64,000 nucleotides of DNA from Deinococcus gobiensis I-0 (GCF_000252445.1 NC_017790.1:301001-365000); one strand, 5' to 3'; counted from the stretch's first letter, positions 34,754-53,710 are shown. Program-made: numbers and translations. Notes: generated by a model from the sequence alone, not told the origin.

Positions 34754-34808
34754 GGCAGGCAGTCTAACAGTCGGCCCGCCCCCCGCCCCAAGGTTTACCC
34801 TGTGGCCC
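34754..34808. promoter_or_regulatory. 55-bp divergent leaderless promoter region
   Basis: Both divergent genes have a -10 hexamer exactly 7 nt before the ATG: TAGACT on the minus strand (34761-34766) and TACCCT on the plus strand (34796-34801). The two -35 regions must overlap in the middle 29 bp, so the genes probably compete for or share control. Confidence 0.6.
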
Positions 34809-36308
34809 ATGCCCGCGCCCCTGACCCTGCTCCTTGCCCGCACCCTGACCCTCGACGAGGCCCGGCCCCACGCTGAGGCCGTGCTGGTGGGCGGCGGCCG
34901 GGTCCTGGCGACCGGCACGCGCGAGGACCTGCGCGCCCTTGCCCCGGGGGCCGAGGTGCAGGACTGGCGCGACCTGATCCTGACCCCGGGCCTCTCGGAC
35001 GCGCACACCCACCTCGTCAAGTACGGCTTCTCGCTGGCCGAACTCAGCCTGCACGGGGCCGCCAGCCTGGGCGAGGTGCAGGCCAAGGTGGGGCAGCGCG
35101 TCCTGAACACCCCGCGCGGCGAGTGGATCGTGGGCGGGGGTTTCCTGCTCTCGGAACTGGGCCTGAGCGGCTACCCGACCGCCGCGCAGCTCGACGAGGT
35201 CAGCCCGCACCACCCGGTCGTGCTGCACTCGCGCGACCTCCATATGGTCTGGGTCAACAGCGAGGCGCTGCGCCGCGCGGGCGTGACGGACGATACTCCC
35301 GACCCCGAGGGCGGCCACATCGTCCGGCCGCTCGGCTGCCTGCAGGAGAACGCCAGCGACCTCGTGGCGCGCGTGATGCCCGAGCCCACCCCGGCGCAGT
35401 ACCTCGCGGCGGCGCGGGCGGGAGCCGCGGACCTCGCGGCGCGCGGCTACGTCAGCACGCACACGATGGCCTTCGAGTCGCCTGAGGCCCCGCGCGCCCT
35501 GCAAACCCTGGCGGCGCGCGGCGAACTGCCGCTGCGGGTGTGGGCCTGCCTGCCGCACGACCGCCTGGGTCTGGCCCGCGACCTGGGGCTGACCCTGAAC
35601 CCCGGGGGGCTGTTCCAGTGGGGCGGCGTGAAGTTCTTCGCCGACGGGGCGCTGGGCAGCCGCACGGCCTGGCTGCATGCGCCCGGCTTCGCCGACGGCT
35701 CGGGCACCGGCATCGCCCTCGACACGCCGGAGCTGATCCGCGAGCTGGGGCGCGAGGCCCTGGCCCTGGGCCTGACGCCGGTCACGCACGCCATCGGGGA
35801 CCGGGCCAACACCGAGGTCCTGAACGCCTACGACGACCTGCGCGCCGACGCCGAGGCCCGGGGCATCCGCCTGCGCGTCGAGCACGCCCAGCACCTGCGT
35901 CCCGAGGACATCGCCCGTTTCCGGGGGTTGAGCGCCAGCGTGCAGCCCATCCACCTCCAGGCCGACGCCGCCATGATCCGCGAGTTGCTGCCGCACCTGA
36001 CGGACACCAGCTACGCCTTCCGGTCGCTGAAAGCGGCGGGCGCGGTGCTGGCCTTCGGCAGCGACGCGCCGGTCGCGCCCCCCGAGTACCGCGCCAACTT
36101 CGCCGCCGCCCTGACCCGCCTGGGCGACGACGGCCGCCCCCTGGCCCCGGACGAGGCCCTGAGCCTGGACGACGTGCTCTGGGCACATACACGCGGCCCC
36201 GCCCTGGCCGCTGGCTGGGACGATGAAGGCGTCGTCCGGCCCGGCGCGCGGGCGGCCTTCACCCTCTGGGACCGGCTGGGCGGCAACGCGCGGGCCCTGG
36301 TGCTGTAA
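34809..36308 (+). CDS. YtcJ-type metal-dependent amidohydrolase
   Basis: This 499-residue member of the amidohydrolase superfamily has the metal-binding HxH in [13 protein letters not shown] (H66, H68), a [15 protein letters not shown] segment (carboxylated-lysine region), [15 protein letters not shown], and the late catalytic aspartate in [14 protein letters not shown]. Related enzymes hydrolyse N-substituted amides or formamides; the substrate is not predictable. It starts 7 nt after its own -10 element and is divergent from the response regulator, which could control it. Confidence 0.9.
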   Translation: MPAPLTLLLARTLTLDEARPHAEAVLVGGGRVLATGTREDLRALAPGAEVQDWRDLILTPGLSDAHTHLVKYGFSLAELSLHGAASLGEVQAKVGQRVLNTPRGEWIVGGGFLLSELGLSGYPTAAQLDEVSPHHPVVLHSRDLHMVWVNSEALRRAGVTDDTPDPEGGHIVRPLGCLQENASDLVARVMPEPTPAQYLAAARAGAADLAARGYVSTHTMAFESPEAPRALQTLAARGELPLRVWACLPHDRLGLARDLGLTLNPGGLFQWGGVKFFADGALGSRTAWLHAPGFADGSGTGIALDTPELIRELGREALALGLTPVTHAIGDRANTEVLNAYDDLRADAEARGIRLRVEHAQHLRPEDIARFRGLSASVQPIHLQADAAMIRELLPHLTDTSYAFRSLKAAGAVLAFGSDAPVAPPEYRANFAAALTRLGDDGRPLAPDEALSLDDVLWAHTRGPALAAGWDDEGVVRPGARAAFTLWDRLGGNARALVL

Positions 36309-36309
36309 C

Positions 36310-36675
36310 TCAGTCCTGGCCCAGGGGTTTCAGGGGCTTCATCGGGGTCATGGGGGCCATCGGCTTCAGTCCGGGCTGGCCCCCGCCGCCTTCGACCTCG
36401 GTCAGCCGGACCGCCGTCGCCCCCTCCAGGTCCGGGGCGGTCGTCAGGGCCTCTGCGCCGCCCTGCGCGATGCGCAGCCAGGTCGGCTCGTCGCCGCTGA
36501 TCTCGACCACGCCGCCGTCGACGGTCTGCCAGAGTTTCGGGCCTGTCCGCCAGGGGCCGGTCGTGCGGCCGCTGCCCTGGCGCTGACCGCCGTGGGCCAC
36601 CCCCACCTGGGTCTGGTTCCCCCGAAGTTCGATGGTGACGGTCACGCCGCCCGCAAGCTCTCCCTGATATGCCAT
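36310..36675 (-). CDS. Hypothetical protein with Met-Pro repeat tail, 121 residues
   Basis: I do not recognise the family. The N-terminal two thirds are beta-prone (MAYQGELAGGVTVTIELRGN, LWQTVDGGVVEISGDEPTWL), and the C-terminus is a repeat of Pro with Met/Leu (LKPMAPMTPMKPLKPL). There is no signal peptide. The stop is 2 bp from the end of the convergent amidohydrolase gene. A TACGTT hexamer lies 5 nt before the ATG. The codon usage and uninterrupted frame fit a real gene, but a large overlapping open frame exists on the same strand in another phase (the yebC reading). Confidence 0.68.
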   Translation of the reverse strand: MAYQGELAGGVTVTIELRGNQTQVGVAHGGQRQGSGRTTGPWRTGPKLWQTVDGGVVEISGDEPTWLRIAQGGAEALTTAPDLEGATAVRLTEVEGGGGQPGLKPMAPMTPMKPLKPLGQD

Positions 36676-36686
36676 GACCCAACGTA

Positions 36687-36717
36687 GACCGCCCGGCCAG
36701 TGGGGGCCGGGCGGGTC
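36687..36717 (-). terminator. Hairpin terminator downstream of the YebC-like gene
   Basis: A 10-bp GC stem (36689-36698 with 36705-36714) lies between the yebC-like stop and the next gene. There is no long T-run. Confidence 0.55.
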
Positions 36718-36734
36718 AAGGGGACGTGAAGGCT

Positions 36735-37469
<735 letters not shown>

Positions 37470-37555
37470 GTTCTGTGTTCTCCTGTCCGTAAATTTGCGC
37501 CCACACACGTGGGGGGCGCTGAGGGGCTCATTCTACCGCGCGGCCGGGGCGCGCT

Positions 37556-38580
37556 TCAGCGGTAGCGCGCATTGTCGCTGAGGTGCTCGGCGTAGGTGTG
37601 GTTCACGTAGATCTTGCCGCCCGCGTGCAGGAAGTACAGCGCGTCGCGGCCGTCCTGCATGGTGCGCTTGGGGTTGATGACGCTCAGCAGCGCCGCCTGA
37701 CCGGGGTTGTTGATCGGCCCGGCGGGCAGACCCATGCGCGTGTAGGTGCTGTAGGGCGTGTCCTTGGTGAAGTCTCCGGCGCTGCGGTCGAGGTCCGGCA
37801 GGTCCTTGCCCAGCCCGTAGGCCACCGTCGGGTCGCTGCCCAGGGCGATGCCGTCGCGCAGGCGGTTGACGAACACGCCCGCGATGACCGGCATCTCGCC
37901 GTCGTTGGCGGCCTCGGCCTGCACCATGCTCGCCAGGATCACCCAGTCGCGCACGCTGAGGTTCAGTGCCTTGGCCTTCGCCACGTTGGCGGGCGTGAAC
38001 TCGGTGTTCATGCGCCCCACCATCTCCTTGACGACGTCCTCGGGCGCCTCGGCGGGCCGGAACTCGTAGGTCGCCGGGAATACGAAGCCCTCGAGGTTCT
38101 TCTGTTTGCCGCTGGCATAGGGGCTGAGCGCGGTGTCGTTCAGCGCCGCGCGGATGCCCTGGGCGCTGAAGCCCGCCTTCTCGAAGATGGCCGGCAGGTC
38201 CTTGATACGCCGTCCCTCGGGAATGGTCACGTTCACGGTCGGGATGCGCGCGGGGCCGGCGAGGGTCTCGGCGACCTGCTGCGCGCTCATCTGACCATTC
38301 AGGTCGTACAGGCCTTCCTTGAGGCTGCCCGCCGTCCCGTTGCGGTCCATGACCAGCCGCAGCACGCGGGCATTTTTCACGATGCCCCGTTTCTCGAGCT
38401 GCCGGGCGATGGCCCCCACCGTATCGCCGGGCTTGACCTCCAGCGTGTAGGCCGCGCCGCCCGCCGGTCCCAGCAGGCTGCGCGCATAGAAGAAGGCGGC
38501 GGCCGCCGCGACGACGAGCAGCACGAACAGCCCGATCAGCACCTTGACCCAGGCCGGGGTGCCCCGGCGGCCCAGGCGGC

Positions 38581-38584
<4 letters not shown>
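37556..38584 (-). CDS. mltG: Endolytic murein transglycosylase MltG
   Basis: MltG cleaves nascent peptidoglycan strands and sets their length. The 342-residue protein has an N-terminal membrane helix ([20 protein letters not shown], 15-34), a LysM-like segment ([20 protein letters not shown], 46-65) and the YceG domain with the catalytic glutamate E224 in [13 protein letters not shown]. The start is GTG overlapping the stop of the PfkB kinase gene (GTGA), with GGGTGGAGG upstream. The longer upstream reading is the other frame of that kinase gene. Confidence 0.96.
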
Positions 38585-39540
<956 letters not shown>

Positions 39541-39603
39541 GACTGCCGAGCAGGATAGCGCGGCCCCGGCCAGGGAGAAGGGGAGGGGGAGTCCTCCCCC
39601 CCT

Positions 39604-40275
39604 TCAGGGCTTCGCGGGGGCTCCGGCCGTTCCGGGCCCCAGCGCCATGACCGCGCGCAGGGCCAGCACCGTCGCCAGCACGTCGAGCAGCCCGCCCAGG
39701 CCGTACACGAGCTGCGTGCCCAGTTCGGGCGTGCCCGAAAAGCCCCGGACAGGCACCACGTTCAGGACTGTCATGCCGACCGCCAGCGCCGCCGAGAGGT
39801 TCAGCCACTCGCGCAGGCGCTGGCGCAGCGGCGGGTCGCCGGGCGCGCCCGAGAGCCGGACCAGCGTGCCGAAGACCGCGTTGCTGCTGACGATGGCCCC
39901 GAACCACACCGTCATCAGGGCGGTCAGGGCGACCGGGTTCGCCTCAGGCGCGGCGCCTGCCAGCAGTGCCAGCCCCAGCGTGCCCCACAGCCCCAGCCGC
40001 AGCGCGGTCAGCCACGGAAAGGTCAGGCTCAGGGCGCGCCGCGTGCCGTCCTCGGGGGGCGTGGTCTGGCCGCGTAGCAGCCGTCCCAGCAGCGCGGTCC
40101 ACCAGGCCAGCGCCAGCGCGGCCAGCAGCGCTTCCAGGCCGCTGAGCCAGCCGTCGAGGCTGCGCGGGTCGCGCCACAGCGCATAGGCCGCCGTGAACAG
40201 CACCGAGGCGACCTGCACCCACAACGCCCCCAGCGCGGCCGCGCGCCATGTCTGCGCCGTGATCCGCGAGATCAT
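39604..40275 (-). CDS. Hypothetical membrane protein, 223 residues
   Basis: I do not recognise a family. About six hydrophobic helices are visible (for example AAALGALWVQVASVLFTAAYAL and LEALLAALALAWWTALLG), with short basic loops. No conserved catalytic residues stand out. It lies 43 bp downstream of gatB in the same direction and could share its transcript. Confidence 0.8.
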   Translation of the reverse strand: MISRITAQTWRAAALGALWVQVASVLFTAAYALWRDPRSLDGWLSGLEALLAALALAWWTALLGRLLRGQTTPPEDGTRRALSLTFPWLTALRLGLWGTLGLALLAGAAPEANPVALTALMTVWFGAIVSSNAVFGTLVRLSGAPGDPPLRQRLREWLNLSAALAVGMTVLNVVPVRGFSGTPELGTQLVYGLGGLLDVLATVLALRAVMALGPGTAGAPAKP

Positions 40276-40318
40276 CGGCAGACCGGCGGGGTCAGAAGGG
40301 GGAAGGGGTGAACCCGGC

Positions 40319-41737
<1,419 letters not shown>

Positions 41738-41822
41738 GACGCTGAGAATACCGCCGCGCCGCAGGGTGAGCGGGTATGCTGCTCAGGCAGCACAATCCAG
41801 CTCTTCTCCGTGGAGGTTTGTC

Positions 41823-43205
<1,383 letters not shown>

Positions 43206-43538
43206 GCGGAGGCGGGGAGGAGGCCGCTCCGGTCTTCTGCCCGCGCGCCCACAGGAAGGTGCATTGGCCGCCGCGCTCGGCGGCCATAGCGGCCCGCCCC
43301 TGCGCGAAGCTGTGCCCGCCCCGAGGTCACCGTTTACGGGTACCCCGGTCAGGGTGCGGGCCGTGCCGGGGCGAACATTCACGTCGCTGCCGATGGTCCG
43401 GCCCGAGATCGTCCTTAGATAGTGAAGCGTGGTCAGGGTAAGCGGCCGGATGGTCCGCAGAGGGCGGAGGAGGCCACCGGACCGGACCCCTCCCATGCGA
43501 CCTCTGGCAGAACCATGCAGGCGCGGCCAGGGCCGGGC
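43206..43538. other. 333-bp region without a gene; possible decayed coding sequence
   Basis: No credible intact gene is seen. On the minus strand at about 43320-43406 the translation TIGSDVNVRPGTARTLTG resembles the short Gly/Val repeats of bactofilin-like beta proteins, but it has no good start and no defined end. It may be a remnant or chance. No clear terminator follows the upstream hydrolase. Confidence 0.4.
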
Positions 43539-43883
43539 TCAGGCGGCAGGGCCGCGCGGCGACAGTCGCCCGAAGGCCAGCAGCGCCGCCAGGGCCGAGG
43601 CTGCCCCGAGTCCCCCTACGGCGGGCGCCAGCATGCCGCCCAGGGCCTGCGCCGCGCCCATGACCCCCAGCACCCAGCCCAGGCTCAGCACGAAGCCCCA
43701 GCGGGTCGGCAACTGGCGTTCGGCCAGCAGCCACAGCCAGCCGAACATCAGCGCGTACGGCCCGAACCGCGTGGCCTGCGAGGGTTCCAGCACCCCGGTC
43801 AGGGCCAGTGCCGCGAGCAGGCCCACCAGCCCGGCACACAGCAGGAGAGGGGTGGAGAGCCACAGGGAAGACCGGACCGTCAT
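43539..43883 (-). CDS. Small hypothetical membrane protein, 114 residues
   Basis: I do not recognise a family. The chain has about four hydrophobic helices (starting MTVRSSLWLSTPLLLCAGLVG) and a short basic tail. Its ATG (43881-43883) is the outer end of the left arm of a perfect 31-bp inverted repeat shared with the divergent repeat-protein gene, so both genes have identical 28 bases in front of their start codons. This supports the start and suggests common control. Confidence 0.7.
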   Translation of the reverse strand: MTVRSSLWLSTPLLLCAGLVGLLAALALTGVLEPSQATRFGPYALMFGWLWLLAERQLPTRWGFVLSLGWVLGVMGAAQALGGMLAPAVGGLGAASALAALLAFGRLSPRGPAA

Positions 43884-43954
43884 GCCACCGGGTACGCGGG
43901 CGGCGCGCGGGGTTGCGGGAACGCCCGCGCGCCGCCCGCGTACCCGGTGGCATG
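43881..43954. repeat. Perfect 31-bp inverted repeat joining two divergent start codons
   Basis: Arms 43881-43911 and 43924-43954 are exact reverse complements with a 12-nt centre. Each arm ends with the ATG of one divergent gene, so the two genes have the same 28-bp upstream sequence. The arms are GC-rich and contain GTACCCGGTGGC just before each ATG, without a clear TANNNT -10 or ribosome site. In RNA this would fold into a very stable hairpin; in DNA it may act as a binding site or cruciform. Confidence 0.95.
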
Positions 43955-44449
43955 GGTGACCTCACGGGACGGATCGGCGGCGCGGTGCAGGGTTACGACC
44001 TGGACGCACACTGGGACGGAGAGCGGATCACGGGCCGCATCGGCGGGCGGTTTCAGGGCAAGGACCTCCGGCTGACCTGCGGCGGCGGTCAGGTCGAGGG
44101 CCGGATCGGGGGCCAGGTCCACGGGTTCAGCGCCGTGGGCGAGCTGAGCCCCGCGCGGGTGCAGGTGCGCCTGGGGGGCCGCTTCGACGGTGACGACGTC
44201 GAGCTGACGCTGGACGGGGGTCGCGTCACAGGCCGCTTTTCCGGGCGACTGAGCGGCAAGGACGTGGACCTGACCCTGCACCGGGGCCACCTGCGCGGGC
44301 GGATCGGCGGGGTCTTTGAGGGCAAGGACGTCGAGCTGGACGTGCAGGATACGCCTGCCGAGGTCGCGGCGCTCGCGGCGGTCTGCGCCTACAAGGTGCT
44401 GGAGGACGACGAACAGGCCTCGGCGGCGGGGGCCTCGTCGGGCGCTTAG
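43952..44449 (+). CDS. Repeat protein of six 22-residue GRIGG units
   Basis: The 165-residue protein is built from six repeats spaced exactly 22 residues apart: GRIGG at 6, 28, 50 and 116, RLGG at 73 within the fourth unit and GRFSG at 94, with the consensus GRIGGxFxGKDVxLTLxxGxV. Residues 135-165 form an Ala-rich acidic tail. The short alternating polar/hydrophobic strands suggest a beta-solenoid or beta-propeller-like fold. There is no signal peptide, so a cytoplasmic location is likely; one cysteine lies at 43 and another at 145. I know no function. Confidence 0.78.
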   Translation: MGDLTGRIGGAVQGYDLDAHWDGERITGRIGGRFQGKDLRLTCGGGQVEGRIGGQVHGFSAVGELSPARVQVRLGGRFDGDDVELTLDGGRVTGRFSGRLSGKDVDLTLHRGHLRGRIGGVFEGKDVELDVQDTPAEVAALAAVCAYKVLEDDEQASAAGASSGA

Positions 44450-44520
44450 GCGGCCCTGGGCCGCGCATCTTTGTTTGCCGCACATTCCCCCGCTGGGCCG
44501 CGTGCTACTTTCCGCGCAAC

Positions 44521-45981
<1,461 letters not shown>

Positions 45982-46311
45982 GGAAGGAGCAGAAGAAGGG
46001 AGCCTGTACGGCTCCTTTTTTGTTGTGGGGTGTGGGGAAGCGGCGAGGCCGGTGGTGCGTAGAGGGGGCGGAAGCCCAGGTCTGACCCAGCCACGGCTCC
46101 CCCGCCCAAGCTCCCCCGAAGGCCGTCGTGCGCGAAGCGCGCGGGCGCTTCCAACCTGGCTGAGACCGGCCCCGAGCTGAGCCGTCACGCCGCAGGGCAG
46201 AGCGGCTCTGCCGACATCCGGAACGACTCTTGCCGAGCGCCGCGCTGAGCTCCCCCTGTCCCTTGGGGAGAGGGGGCTGGGGGATTGGGGAACCAGCAGC
46301 GTAAACCCTGC
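45982..46311. other. 330-bp region: terminator plus likely dispersed intergenic repeat
   Basis: No gene. A terminator follows the AAA+ gene (45998-46021). Further on, 46090-46300 has palindromic GC-rich blocks, among them CCCCCTGTCCCTTGGGGAG (46252-46270) continuing to AGGGGG, which folds into a long C/G hairpin. This has the look of the short dispersed repeats found between Deinococcus genes, but copies elsewhere in the genome cannot be checked here. Confidence 0.5.
45998..46021 (+). terminator. Terminator of the AAA+ ATPase gene
   Basis: A 6-bp stem (45999-46004 with 46010-46015) and a 5-nt loop are followed by six T residues. Confidence 0.88.
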
Positions 46312-47142
46312 TCAGTACAGCTTGTCCAGTACGTCGTCCTTCATCACGAAGCTGTTCTCCCTGGCCGGGAAGGTCCGTCCCCGCACCTCGGCCGCGTACG
46401 CCGTGATGGCCTCGCGCGATACCTGCCCGACCTCGGCGTAGCGCTTGGCGATCTTCTTGTGCTCGCCCTCGTATACGCCCAGCAGGTCGTGGGTGACCAG
46501 CACCTGCCCCCGGCAGTGGACCCCCGCCCCGATGCCGATGGTCGGAATGGCGAGCCGCTCGGTGATCAGCCGGGCCAGCCGCGCCGGAATCGCCTCCAGC
46601 ACGGCGGCGAAGGCCCCGGCGTCTTGCAGGGCGAGCGCGCCGTCCAGGGTGCGCCGCGCCGAGGCGTCGTCCTTGCCCTGCACGGTCAGGCCCCCCTGCG
46701 CGGTGGCGGTCTGGGGCATCAGGCCGACGTGGCCCATGACCGGAATGCCGTTGCGGGTCAGCGTGCCGACCACGTCCAGCACCTCGGGTGTCGAGCCTTC
46801 GAGCTTCAGGGCGTCGGCTCCCGTCTCCTGGATGACCTTCACGGCGTGGCGCATCGCGTCGTGTACGCCCGTGTGGTAGGTCCCGAAAGGCAGGTCCACG
46901 ACCAGAAAGGTGTTCGGCGCGCCCCGGCGCACGGCCTTGCCGTGGTGGATCATGTCGGCCAGGGTCACGGGGGCGGTGCTGTCGTAGCCCAGCACCACGT
47001 TGCCCAGGCTATCGCCCACCAGGATCAGGTCCACACCTGCCGCTTCGGCATGCCGGCCGCCGGGGTAGTCGTAGGCCGTGACCATCACCAGGGGATCGGC
47101 CGAGGCCGTCAGCTCGGGCACGCTGCGCTTGCTAGGGGACAT
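46312..47142 (-). CDS. panB: Ketopantoate hydroxymethyltransferase PanB
   Basis: PanB adds a hydroxymethyl group to alpha-ketoisovalerate, the first committed step of pantothenate and coenzyme A synthesis. The 276-residue protein has the family motifs [48 protein letters not shown] and GHVGLMPQ, and [20 protein letters not shown] near the end. TACCCT (47149-47154, minus strand) lies 6 nt before the ATG, a leaderless arrangement. No other pantothenate gene is adjacent. Confidence 0.97.
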   Translation of the reverse strand: MSPSKRSVPELTASADPLVMVTAYDYPGGRHAEAAGVDLILVGDSLGNVVLGYDSTAPVTLADMIHHGKAVRRGAPNTFLVVDLPFGTYHTGVHDAMRHAVKVIQETGADALKLEGSTPEVLDVVGTLTRNGIPVMGHVGLMPQTATAQGGLTVQGKDDASARRTLDGALALQDAGAFAAVLEAIPARLARLITERLAIPTIGIGAGVHCRGQVLVTHDLLGVYEGEHKKIAKRYAEVGQVSREAITAYAAEVRGRTFPARENSFVMKDDVLDKLY

Positions 47143-47169
47143 GCGGCGAGGGTAGCACCCGCCCCCGGC

Positions 47170-47646
47170 TCAGCCCCCCTTGATCACTTCGCCGTAGCTC
47201 TTGAGCAGCAGGTAGATGATCCAGCCCGTCACGGCCACGTACAGCCACACCGGGACCGTCCAGCGCACCCAGGCGCGGTGACGGCGAAAGTACGGCGCGG
47301 CGGCGGGGGCCGTGATGTTGCCCAGATTCCCGGCGGCCTTCAGGCCCTTCCAGGCGTTCCACAGCGCGCCCAGGGCCAGCGGCAGGTTGGCGGCCGCGAG
47401 GATGATGTGGCTGATGAGCAGCGCGAAGTACGCCCCCCGGTACGGTCCGATGTACTTCTTTTCGTAGCCCAGGCCCAGGCGGGTGAGGTACAGCACGAGA
47501 AAGACGGTCGCCAGGGCGCTGGCGGTGAGCATGGCGCGCATATGCGCCTCGCGGTTGCCGGTACGGATGAAATAGACGCCGATCACCAGCGCGATGCCGC
47601 TCAGCACGATGGTGATGACGGCCCACTGGTTGATGGTTTCGGCCAT
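47170..47646 (-). CDS. DUF420 membrane protein (CtaM-like)
   Basis: The 158-residue protein has four to five membrane helices and conserved histidines typical of DUF420 ([51 protein letters not shown]). Family members such as CtaM are needed for maturation of haem-copper oxidases. The location next to the ctaA-ctaB-coxB-coxA cluster fits. TACACT lies 9 nt before the ATG. It reads away from the oxidase genes. Confidence 0.88.
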   Translation of the reverse strand: MAETINQWAVITIVLSGIALVIGVYFIRTGNREAHMRAMLTASALATVFLVLYLTRLGLGYEKKYIGPYRGAYFALLISHIILAAANLPLALGALWNAWKGLKAAGNLGNITAPAAAPYFRRHRAWVRWTVPVWLYVAVTGWIIYLLLKSYGEVIKGG

Positions 47647-47750
47647 ATCGCGGTCAGTGTAGGGCGGGGGCGGCGGGGCAGGTGTCCGGCCCCCGGCGCG
47701 GCCAGGGGCGACCGGGGTCGGGGGGACAATTTACCGGCCAGAGGGGCGGG

Positions 47751-47756
47751 TACAAT
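47751..47756 (+). promoter_or_regulatory. Likely -10 element of the ctaA-ctaB transcript
   Basis: TACAAT lies about 65 nt before the ctaA TTG start in an otherwise GC-rich intergenic stretch. A weak TTTACC (47730-47735) lies 15 bp upstream. Confidence 0.45.
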
Positions 47757-47821
47757 GATCTGTCAAATGCGTGGCCCTTCATAGATGAGGCGGCCCGGAA
47801 CGCAGAGGAAGGTGAACGAGC

Positions 47822-48813
47822 TTGAGCGGAACGCTGAAGGCCACCGGGCGCGTGGGCGCAGGTGCGGGCGTGTGGCTGCCACGGGTGGCCTGGGCGGCCC
47901 TGATCTACAACGTGCTGGTGATCCTGTGGGGCGCGGTCGTGCGCCTCACGGGGGCGGGGGCCGGCTGCGGCGAACACTGGCCGCTGTGCAACGGCGTGGT
48001 CGTGCCGCAGAGCCCCACCCTGCACACCGTCATCGAGTTCAGCCACCGCCTGACCAGCGGGGCCAGTGGCCTGCTCGCCATCGGGCTGGTGGCGCTGGCC
48101 TTCGTGGGCACGACCAAGGGCCACCCGGCCCGTTTCGGCGCCCTGCTGAGCCTGGGCCTAATCATTCTGGAGGGCCTGGTCGGCGGCGTGCAGGTGCTCC
48201 TGGGCCTGACCGCCACGAGCACCGACCCGGCGCGCGGCTTCGTGCAGGGCGTGCACCTCGCCAACACCTTTTTGCTGCTGGGGGCACTGCTGCTCACGGC
48301 GCTGTGGGCGTCGGGCGGGCCCCGGCTGCGGCTGCGCGGTCAGGGTCGCCCCGGCGCGCTGGTCGGCGCCGGGCTGGCCCTGCTGCTCGTGCTGGGTATG
48401 GCGGGCGCGGTGACGGCGCTGGGCGACCTGCTGTTCCTGCCGGCCGACAGCAGTACCCCGGTCCAGACGGTGCGCGGCGACCTCGGGGCCGTGAACCTCA
48501 TCCAGAACCTGCGGGTCATCCACCCCATGCTGGCGATCCTGACGAGCGCCTACCTCGCGTGGCTGGCCGCGTGGCTGCGCCGTGAGCGGCCCGGCGCGCA
48601 GGTGTCGCGCTGGAGCGCCGCGCTGTGGACCCTGCTGGGCCTCCAGATGCTCGCGGGCTTCGCCAACATCGCCCTCAAGGCGCCGGGCTGGCTTCAGCTC
48701 ACGCACCTGCTTCTGGCGTGCATCATGTGGCTCGTGACCGTCATGCTCAGCTACGCCGCCCTGACCGGCCTGCGGGCCGCGCGCCCCGCACCCGCGCCGC
48801 TGCGGGGGGCCGC

Positions 48814-48817
<4 letters not shown>
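47822..48817 (+). CDS. ctaA: Heme A synthase
   Basis: CtaA oxidises the C8 methyl of heme O to give heme A for the caa3-type oxidase. The 331-residue protein has eight predicted helices in two halves and the haem-ligand histidines in [38 protein letters not shown] and LQLTHLLLA. The start is TTG with AGGAAGGTGA upstream. Its stop overlaps the GTG of ctaB (GTGA), so the two enzymes are made together. Confidence 0.95.
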
Positions 48818-49734
<917 letters not shown>

Positions 49735-49763
49735 GCGGCCCGGCCTTCAGCTTTCCCATGTGT

Positions 49764-49786
49764 CGGCTCCTCCGGGGGCCGTTTTT
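49764..49786 (+). terminator. Terminator of the ctaA-ctaB transcript
   Basis: A 7-bp stem with one G-T pair (49764-49770 with 49775-49781) and a 4-nt loop are followed by TTTTT. Confidence 0.82.
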
Positions 49787-49990
49787 CATGCGCCGGGCCG
49801 AAGTGCGTGGCGGGCCGGTGAGGGGGGCCGGGGGACACTTGCCCACCCCTCAAGCTGCTCTCATGGGGGGTGTGCCTGACCGGTCGGTCGAGTGTATGAC
49901 CCGCGCGTTCACGCCGCAGACTCCGCCGGGGGGTCTGGGCGGCGCGCATTTCGCTGTGGGACGCTTTAGACTGGGGCGAACAGGAAAGGA

Positions 49991-51228
49991 GTGACGTTGA
50001 ATACCAACCATGACCAGAGGCCAGGCGAGTCGCGCCGGCGCAGCGGACCGGGGCGCGTGCCCTGGCGGCTGCTCGCGGGCGCGGCCCTGGGCAGCCTGCT
50101 GCTGAGCGGCTGCCAGAGCAACCAGTCCCTCACGCTCGGCGACATGGCGTCGTCGTACAACCGCGAGATCCTCGGGATGAGCATCTGGGCCATCGCCCTG
50201 TCGGTCATCATCTTCATCGGGGTCTCGGCGGCGCTGTTCTACACGGTGAACAAGTTCCGTGAAGAGAACAACACCGAGGCGCCCGCGCAGTTTCACGGCA
50301 ACAACCGCCTGGAAGTCATCCTGGTGGTCGTGCCGGTCATCATCGTCATGTTCCTCAGCGTCCTGACGGTGCGCAGCATGGCCCGCCTGAACCCCACCAG
50401 CAAGGAATCGGTCGCCATCGAGACCCTGGGCCGGCAGTTCTGGTGGAACTTCGCCTACCCCGCCTCGTCGGTGCAGGGCGGCGGCGTCGTGACCAACGGC
50501 AACGAGATGATCATGCCCACCCGCCAGAAGGTCGCCATCACCCTGACGAGCGGCGACGTGATCCACGGCTTCTGGGCCCCCAACATCGGCGGCCAGCGCG
50601 CCGCCATCCCGACCGTGAAAAAGGTCTGGGAAGTGGACACCGACCGCGAGGGCGTGTACCAGGGCAACTGCTCGCAGCTGTGCGGGGCCTCGCACGCCAA
50701 CATGCGCTACAAGGTCGTCGCGCTCGATCAGGACCGCTTCAACACGGTCATGACGGCGGCGAAGGCCTATGTGGCCCCCACGCCCACGCCCGGCTCGCCG
50801 GAAGCGGCGGGCTACGCGCTGTTCATGCAGGGCAAGTCCAGCACGGGCGCGGTCGCCTGCGCGGCCTGCCACCGCGTGCAGGGCACCCCGGCGGGCGGCG
50901 TCAGCGGCCCCGACCTGAGCTTCTTCGGCACCCGCCGCACGCTGGGCGCCGGGATGTGGGAAGCCATGACCGCGCAGCACTGGGAAGAGCCCAAGGCCGC
51001 GGCCGAGCTGCACGCCTGGCTCAAGCACAGCCCCGTGGTCAAGCCCGGCAGCCTGATGCCCCGCTATGACGGCGGCACCTCGGTCATCGCCGGCAAGGTC
51101 ACCAAGGGCGGCACGCTGACCGACGAGGAAATCGACGACATCGCCGCCTACCTGCGCAGCCTCAAGCTGCCCGAGGAAGCGGACTACTGGCGCGGCACGC
51201 CCGTCAATGGCGGCCAGGGAGTGGGTCA

Positions 51229-51232
<4 letters not shown>
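49991..51232 (+). CDS. coxB: Cytochrome c oxidase subunit II fused to cytochrome c (caa3 type)
   Basis: Subunit II receives electrons and passes them to the haem-copper centre. The 413-residue protein has a lipoprotein signal (LLLSGC, lipid-bearing C41), two membrane helices, the CuA domain with [14 protein letters not shown] as copper ligands, and a C-terminal cytochrome c domain with CAACHRVQG and a distal Met in LMPRYD. The fused cytochrome defines a caa3-type oxidase. GTG start with AGGAAAGGA upstream. The stop overlaps the GTG of the fused subunit I/III gene. Confidence 0.96.
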
Positions 51233-53691
<2,459 letters not shown>

Positions 53692-53710
53692 CGCAGGCGC
53701 GCCGCAGGAC

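Noticed and set aside
43320..43406. Bactofilin-like pseudogene on the minus strand
   Set aside because: Fewer than 30 residues resemble the family, without a start, stop or flanking homology; kept only as a remark on the gap.
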